10,565 bases of DNA from Clostridiales bacterium (GTDB taxonomy: Bacteria; Bacillota; Clostridia; Oscillospirales; Oscillospiraceae), in NCBI GenBank assembly GCA_029098065.1, contig JAQXNP010000163.1, positions 1 through 10,565 on the forward strand, in the 5' to 3' direction. The notes below the pieces were generated by a model. It saw nothing but the letters and a program-made list of their open reading frames with translations. It was not told the origin of the DNA and made no database searches. Positions 6,455-10,565 of this stretch are shown here, one piece after another (positions within the stretch are counted from its first letter, which is position 1; each line of letters opens with the position of its first letter). Made by a program: the position numbers and the translations under genes.

Positions 6455-7760
6455 AATCAGGCCGGCAGCGGCCCACGCCGCGGGGAAAGTGCGGCTGATT
6501 GAACTGGGAAAAGATGTCCTCATCGCCGCCCTGGCCTGTTCAGCGGTGTTTTTGTCCACAAAGGCCTCTCTGTTCAGCGGTCTGCCCCTTCTGGCTGAGC
6601 CGGCGGCCACCGCCGCCCCCACCGTCCGCCAGCCGCAGGAGGCCGTGAGTCCCTATCTGGTGGCCGTGCGCAACGGCCGGGGACTCTATGGGGCCTCCTA
6701 TGACGATGTCCTCGTGGGCAGGGTCTTCAATCAGGTGTCCGCCTTCTTTGCGGAAGCTTTTTCCACCGCCGGGGCCCCGGTGTCCATTTCGGAGAAGGAG
6801 TGGCGGGAGCTCCTGGAGTCCCCGGGAGTCTACTGCGCCTTTCAGGGGCAGCCGCCGCTGTCCGCCCTGTCAGCCTGGCTGGGCGGCGGGGATTTTTCAA
6901 ACGGCGGCAGCGCCCAGACCCTGCTGCTGGCCTGGGACGGAACAGATGTGCGCCTGAGCTGGCAGGACGGCACGCACTGCTGGTCCGCGGTCACTCAAGT
7001 GTCCTGGCAGAATTCCCTCGAGGAAGTCCTAGATGAGTTCAATCCGAACGGGGCCGCCTTTGCCTATACTCTGGCGGAAAGCGACGGCACCTATGACACG
7101 CTGGATCCCTATGTGCTGGTGTCCATGACGGTCCCCCAGCCTGAAATCTACCATTCCTCCAGCCCTGATCTGACCGGAGACCGGGACACACTGGAGCGGC
7201 TGATGAATGCCCTCGGCTTCCAGTCGGGGGGCGGAGCTGCCTATGAGACTTCCGAGGGGCTTACCGTCAGCGAGGGAACCGACCGGCTCCGGGCGGGCCG
7301 GGGCGGGGCGGTGCTCTATCACGCCGGAGGCGACGAGAGCCGCTACCCGGTGGCCTGCGCCGGAGAGACCCCCACCGCGGTGGAGGCCGCCGGAGCGGCC
7401 TGGGATCTGCTGAACCGGGCCGCCGCTGATTGGAAGGGGGAGAGCTCCTTCGTTCTGACTGGAGTGGAAAAGACGCCGGAGGGGTGGACCGTGGAATTTC
7501 ACTACCGCCTGTCCGGCATCCCGGTATTGACGGGTGAGATGGGCAGGGCCGCGCAGTTTGTGATAGAAGGCAGACAGATCACAGACTTTTCTCTGCTTCT
7601 GCGGACCTATACCGCCTCAGGGACCTTTTCCTCGATCCCCCGGGAATATCTGGCGGCGGCCGCCCTCCGCTCCATGCCCGATGCGGGGGGAAAACTGACC
7701 CTCTGCTACAGCGATACCGGCAGCGAAACCGTCTCTGCCGGATGGCTGGCCGCTGATTGA
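6441..7760 (+). CDS. yycH: YycH-type WalK regulator (WalH)
   Basis: A 439-residue membrane-anchored protein, close to the usual YycH size. After a basic N-terminus (R4, K5, R7, K16, R18), one membrane helix spans about 25-40. The rest is predicted extracytoplasmic, with an Ala/Pro-rich stretch after the helix, long beta-rich regions and a domain near 350-439 containing FHYRLSGIPV and a C-terminal YSDTGSETVSAGW. In Bacillus subtilis YycH works with YycI to restrain WalK; in S. aureus the pair activates it. The call depends on position directly after walK, topology, length and the YycI gene that follows; sequence resemblance is modest, as expected of a fast-evolving family. The start has GGTGGAGGG eight bases upstream, inside the end of walK, so the two are probably translationally coupled. 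Confidence 0.8.
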   Translation: MAGRKIRPAAAHAAGKVRLIELGKDVLIAALACSAVFLSTKASLFSGLPLLAEPAATAAPTVRQPQEAVSPYLVAVRNGRGLYGASYDDVLVGRVFNQVSAFFAEAFSTAGAPVSISEKEWRELLESPGVYCAFQGQPPLSALSAWLGGGDFSNGGSAQTLLLAWDGTDVRLSWQDGTHCWSAVTQVSWQNSLEEVLDEFNPNGAAFAYTLAESDGTYDTLDPYVLVSMTVPQPEIYHSSSPDLTGDRDTLERLMNALGFQSGGGAAYETSEGLTVSEGTDRLRAGRGGAVLYHAGGDESRYPVACAGETPTAVEAAGAAWDLLNRAAADWKGESSFVLTGVEKTPEGWTVEFHYRLSGIPVLTGEMGRAAQFVIEGRQITDFSLLLRTYTASGTFSSIPREYLAAAALRSMPDAGGKLTLCYSDTGSETVSAGWLAAD

Positions 7761-7775
7761 CAAAGGAGGACCTCC

Positions 7776-8597
7776 ATGCGCTGGTCCAAAATTAAAAACA
7801 TCATCATTCTTCTGCTGGTCATTGTCAATGTGTGCCTGCTGGCCATGGTGGGCCTGCGGGCCTGGCAGACCCGGAAGAGCGACCGGGAAACCCGGGAGTG
7901 GATGGTGGCTGTCCTGGCCAAAAACGGCATTGAGTTCCTTCCCGACGAAGTGCCGGGGGTTATGCCCCTCACCGGGGCCCGGGTGACCCTCTCCGGCTTG
8001 GAAGCGCGGGAAGCCGCCGCTTTGGTGGGTGAGATCACGGATACGAACACTGCCGGCTCCCGGACCACCTATGAGGGTTCTCTGGGCACGGCGGTGGTTT
8101 CCGACTCCGGCGAGATCGAGATCCGCATGGTTCCCGGCGCCCTGGCTCTGAAGGGGGATGACCCCGGCCAGCGAGGGCTGGAACTGCTGGAACAGCTGGG
8201 GCTCCAGATGGAGGAAACCGGCCGGGAGACCGGTTCTGATACGGTGAAGGTGACCTATACCCAGTTCTGGGACGGCGCGCCTGTCCCGGACGTGACGCTT
8301 ACTCTGATCTGGCGGTCGGGAAGCCTGGAGAGCCTCAAAGGCCGGGCTCTGCGGGGGACGTCAGAGGCCGTGATGGGAAACTGGATGGACGCCTCCACCG
8401 CCCTGGCGCGGTTCCTGGAAAACATCAATCAGCAGGGTTATGTCTGTTCCCAGATCACCGAACTCTACGCCGGGTACACGGTCAGCGGCACCACAGAGGT
8501 TACTGTCTCCCCCACCTGGTTCATTGAGACGGACACTCAGCCCCAGCGCTTTGCGGTGGATGCCGCCTCCGGGACAGTGACAGCGGACGGATCATAA
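7776..8597 (+). CDS. yycI: YycI-type WalK regulator (WalI)
   Basis: A 273-residue protein with the characteristic YycI opening: MRWSKIKNI running straight into a single membrane helix (about 8-28) followed by a charged segment (RKSDRETREW). The remainder is extracytoplasmic and has the two-lobed alpha/beta pattern of the YycH/YycI fold, including FWDGAPVPDVTLTL and a late PTWFIETD motif with a final FAVDAASGTV, which resembles the C-terminal PepSY-like region of the family. It is thought to form a complex with YycH and WalK transmembrane segments. AAAGGAGGA lies five bases before the ATG, and 15 bases separate it from the yycH stop. It is the last gene of the operon: a terminator stem starts within its TAA codon. 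Confidence 0.87.
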   Translation: MRWSKIKNIIILLLVIVNVCLLAMVGLRAWQTRKSDRETREWMVAVLAKNGIEFLPDEVPGVMPLTGARVTLSGLEAREAAALVGEITDTNTAGSRTTYEGSLGTAVVSDSGEIEIRMVPGALALKGDDPGQRGLELLEQLGLQMEETGRETGSDTVKVTYTQFWDGAPVPDVTLTLIWRSGSLESLKGRALRGTSEAVMGNWMDASTALARFLENINQQGYVCSQITELYAGYTVSGTTEVTVSPTWFIETDTQPQRFAVDAASGTVTADGS

Positions 8598-8631
8598 AAA
8601 AGCCCGGATGCGCAGTGCATCCGGGCTTTTT
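8597..8631 (+). terminator. Rho-independent terminator of the walRKHI operon
   Basis: The arms 8597-8611 and 8617-8631 pair perfectly over 15 bases around a five-base loop (GCAGT). The central AGCCCGGATGC stem is flanked by A5 on the left and T5 on the right, giving a strong U-tract on the plus strand. The left arm begins at the last base of the yycI stop codon. Confidence 0.93.
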
Positions 8632-8635
8632 CTGT

Positions 8636-8662
8636 TCTCCGGGCGCAAAAGGGCCCCGGAGA
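8636..8662 (+). other. Small stem-loop just after the operon terminator
   Basis: TCTCCGGG (8636-8643) pairs exactly with CCCGGAGA (8655-8662) around an 11-base A/G-rich loop. No T-run follows, so it is not a standard terminator. It sits in the leader of the next gene, 63 bases before its ATG, and might be a leader structure or simply chance in GC-rich DNA. No convincing promoter is visible between here and 8726. Confidence 0.35.
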
Positions 8663-8725
8663 GACAATTTGGCTGTTTTCGGAAACCGTTCCCCCATTCC
8701 CGCCGGTGGTGAAGGGGGTTTTATC

Positions 8726-9130
8726 ATGTCATCATATCTGACAGAACACTATCAGCTGCATACCTGGGAACCCGGGGACGATTTCCTGAGGACGGAGTTT
8801 AATGAGAACTTTGAGGCGCTGGACGGAGCGGTATCGGAAAAATGCGGGATGGTCTTCGGGACGTATACCGGCAACGGAGGGTCCAGCCGGAGCTTTGACC
8901 TGGGGTTTGCGCCTTTGGCGGTCTATGTCTGCGCCCGGAACGGCACCGCCGGCACCGACGTCAGTTCCGAATACGTCTATGGCGGACTAGCACTGAGAGG
9001 CTCACCGGTGATGCGCAGCGATACCTCTGTGGTGACGGTCACTGACACCGGCTTCACCATCGCCGCGCCCAACGGGTACACCCGAGTCAATCAGAGCGGC
9101 AAGATCTATCACTATTTCGCGGTGAAATAA
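8726..9130 (+). CDS. Small phage tail-fibre/baseplate-like protein of unknown function
   Basis: A 134-residue protein with no signal peptide or membrane segment. The first 35 residues (YLTEHYQLHTWEPGD, then FLRTEFNENFEALDGAV) resemble the short N-terminal segments of phage tail fibres and baseplate proteins in which an EFNENF-type helix precedes the beta domain. Residues 45-134 form a beta-rich unit opening with VFGTYTGNG and LGFAPLAVYV, a pattern frequent in phage tail and surface beta-sandwich proteins, and ending with a YHYFAVK strand. The start at 8726 has AAGGGGG seven bases upstream; the open frame to its left runs through the terminator and is not used. No other phage gene is nearby, so it is an orphan between the wal operon and an S-layer-type gene. 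Family impression only; the function is not known to me. Confidence 0.7.
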   Translation: MSSYLTEHYQLHTWEPGDDFLRTEFNENFEALDGAVSEKCGMVFGTYTGNGGSSRSFDLGFAPLAVYVCARNGTAGTDVSSEYVYGGLALRGSPVMRSDTSVVTVTDTGFTIAAPNGYTRVNQSGKIYHYFAVK

Positions 9131-9135
9131 ACGAG

Positions 9136-9168
9136 GAGAAGCCCCCGCCGGAATGGCGGGGGCTTCTC
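9136..9168. terminator. Convergent 14-bp hairpin, probable terminator without a U-tract
   Basis: GAGAAGCCCCCGCC (9136-9149) pairs perfectly with 9155-9168 around a five-base loop. It begins five bases after the stop codon of the small plus-strand protein and 38 bases beyond the stop of the minus-strand surface-protein gene, the place for a shared terminator. Neither side has a proper T-run, so it may act as a 3' stabilising stem as much as a terminator. Confidence 0.7.
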
Positions 9169-9206
9169 TGCAACTTCAGACGAAGCGAACGTTCAGGATA
9201 CGCTGA

Positions 9207-10565
9207 TTAGAGAATGTCGCACTCGTTGGAGGTCTCCACGATGATGGCCACGATCACAGTGTCGGAACCAGTGGTCTTGGTGACCACGGCGGCATTCTTG
9301 TAGCCAGTGACGGAGTCAAAGGCGTTGACACCGATCTCGGAACCAGCAACATCGTCGTCAGCGTTGACGTAGACGATGACGCAGTCATCATCCAGAGCCA
9401 GGGTGGTCTGGGTGGTGGAGTCGCCGACATAAGCACCAGCAGAACCGGTCTTGCCAGTGAAGTAGGTCAGAGTGCCATCGGCCTCATTGTACTCCTTGAC
9501 GTACACGCCGCCAGTGGTGATCTTGGTAAGATCAGAGACGGCATAGGTCGCGTCAGCAGCGGGCTCGAAGGAAACCAGATCGCCAGTGGCCAGGACAGCG
9601 GCGGCTACGTTGACAGTATAGGTATCGTCGTTGGAGGCCACGCTGTACTGATAGTAGTAGCTGTCGTCAATCTCCACACGGCCATTGGAAGCGGTGACAA
9701 TGCCGTACACGGTAGTGTCGGTAGCACCGGCGGGCGTGTTGCCCAGGTCGGCGAACACAGCCACAACCTTGCCGTCAGAGTTTGTGACAGCGGTGGTGAT
9801 GGTGGCGGTGAAGCTGTCCAGGCTGCGGATGCTGTAAGCTTTGTACTTGGCACCGCTGATGGCAGTGTGAGTGCCGGCAGCAACATTAGTAGTGGAAGTC
9901 TCAGCGAACAGGACGCAGTCAGAGGTGGTTACACCGCCGCCGAAAGCCTTGGTCTTCTCGCTGTAAGTCTTGGAGGCGGAAGCGGCGCTGCCCTTGATGG
10001 TGACAACGGCGTCATCCGCGGAGCCAGTGTAGACGATAATATCGCCCACGGAGTAGCCGCTACCAGTCTTCACGGCGCTGTCATCGGAGACGGTGATGAC
10101 GGTCTTTGTGCCGTCAGCGCCCATAACCTGGAGCTTGAGAGCGTTGAAGGTGGCACCGGCGGTGTTGGCAGCATCGTTCACATCCAGAACCACGGAGTAG
10201 TTGTTGGCAGACTCAGAGGTCTGAATAGCGGCACCCACGTAGCCGTTGACCATGTAGAGGTCGAACTCTTCACCGATATCGGTATCAGCAAAGGTGGTGG
10301 TGGGAGTCTCATCGGGAATGGCAGCCAGCAGAGAGGCCTTGTTGTAGAGGGTGTAAGTGGTGCCATCCACAGTGACGTTCTCATAGGAGGTGACGCCGGC
10401 GCTGGTGGTAGTCTTGTAGCCGGAAACCTTGCCGGAAATGACTTCGGCCTTCTCCACGATGGAGTAAGCGTCGTCGTTGGTGGCACTGGCGGCGTACAGA
10501 GTGGTTACGACCACCACATCGCCCTTGGCCACGCCCTCATAAACCTCGTTGTCGGCGATCTTGAT
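9207..10565 (-). CDS. S-layer-like secreted surface protein, C-terminal part (5' end outside window)
   Basis: The frame is open from the right edge to a TAA at 9207-9209 and encodes 452 residues. The N-terminus, with signal peptide and probably SLH anchoring domains, would lie beyond the window. The first residues, IKIADNEVYEGVAKGDVV, read straight through the GTG at 10530-10532, so that GTG is internal. Composition is typical of clostridial S-layer-type proteins: very rich in Thr, Ser, Ala, Val, Gly and Asp, no predicted membrane helix, and repeated beta-strand units each turning on GD or DG pairs (VAKGDVVVV, SVGDIIVYT, LATGDLVSF). Codon use is strongly restricted (GTG/GTC, ACC, GCC, AAG, GAC), suggesting very high expression. 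It ends NECDIL, with only three cysteines in this part. SLH domains themselves are not seen, so the surface-layer role is inferred from composition and repeats. Confidence 0.8.
   Translation of the reverse strand: MKIADNEVYEGVAKGDVVVVTTLYAASATNDDAYSIVEKAEVISGKVSGYKTTTSAGVTSYENVTVDGTTYTLYNKASLLAAIPDETPTTTFADTDIGEEFDLYMVNGYVGAAIQTSESANNYSVVLDVNDAANTAGATFNALKLQVMGADGTKTVITVSDDSAVKTGSGYSVGDIIVYTGSADDAVVTIKGSAASASKTYSEKTKAFGGGVTTSDCVLFAETSTTNVAAGTHTAISGAKYKAYSIRSLDSFTATITTAVTNSDGKVVAVFADLGNTPAGATDTTVYGIVTASNGRVEIDDSYYYQYSVASNDDTYTVNVAAAVLATGDLVSFEPAADATYAVSDLTKITTGGVYVKEYNEADGTLTYFTGKTGSAGAYVGDSTTQTTLALDDDCVIVYVNADDDVAGSEIGVNAFDSVTGYKNAAVVTKTTGSDTVIVAIIVETSNECDIL

Noticed and set aside
4634-6622. 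A 662-codon open frame on the minus strand opposite walK and the yycH start
   Set aside because: It lies antisense to a kinase with complete motifs. Its His, Gln and Gly-rich translation matches nothing I know and is what high-GC third positions produce on the reverse strand.

Overview
The window looks like chromosomal DNA from a high-GC clostridial Firmicute, most likely an Oscillospiraceae-type gut bacterium (Flavonifractor, Lawsonibacter or Pseudoflavonifractor kind). The support is a complete WalR-WalK-YycH-YycI cell-envelope module, a strongly codon-biased S-layer-type surface protein, Shine-Dalgarno sites of the AAAGGAGG kind and GC-rich coding sequence. The placement is inferred from gene content, not from a search.

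Layout. Positions 1-1740 are a decayed stretch. It holds a terminator-like hairpin (61-93), the C-terminal half of an RpiR-type SIS-domain sugar-phosphate regulator on the minus strand (358-660), about 840 bases with no intact gene, and the last 59 codons of a KDPG-aldolase-type gene on the plus strand (1500-1679). These are probably relics of one sugar-acid catabolic locus. A long inverted repeat (1696-1739) then serves as a convergent terminator. Positions 1804-3144 (minus) encode an intact MATE multidrug exporter, with a near-consensus sigma-A promoter at 3180-3208.

The core is a plus-strand operon starting from an extended -10 promoter at 3278-3286: Nudix hydrolase (ADP-ribose pyrophosphatase type), walR, walK, yycH and yycI. 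The ORFs overlap or sit close together, and the operon ends at a strong hairpin that begins inside the yycI stop codon (8597-8631). WalK is the membrane sensor kinase, WalR its OmpR-type partner controlling cell-wall metabolism genes, and YycH and YycI are membrane-anchored extracytoplasmic modulators of WalK. yycJ and an htrA-type protease, which often follow in Bacilli, are not adjacent here.

The right end holds a small plus-strand protein resembling part of a phage tail fibre or baseplate (8726-9130), a 14-bp hairpin (9136-9168), and the C-terminal 452 residues of a large secreted S-layer-like protein on the minus strand, whose N-terminus lies beyond the window. I see no tRNA, rRNA, CRISPR array, riboswitch or insertion sequence. 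I found no clearly new system. The best leads are the Nudix-WalRKHI coupling, the orphan tail-fibre-like protein beside the surface-layer gene, and the sugar-acid relics.
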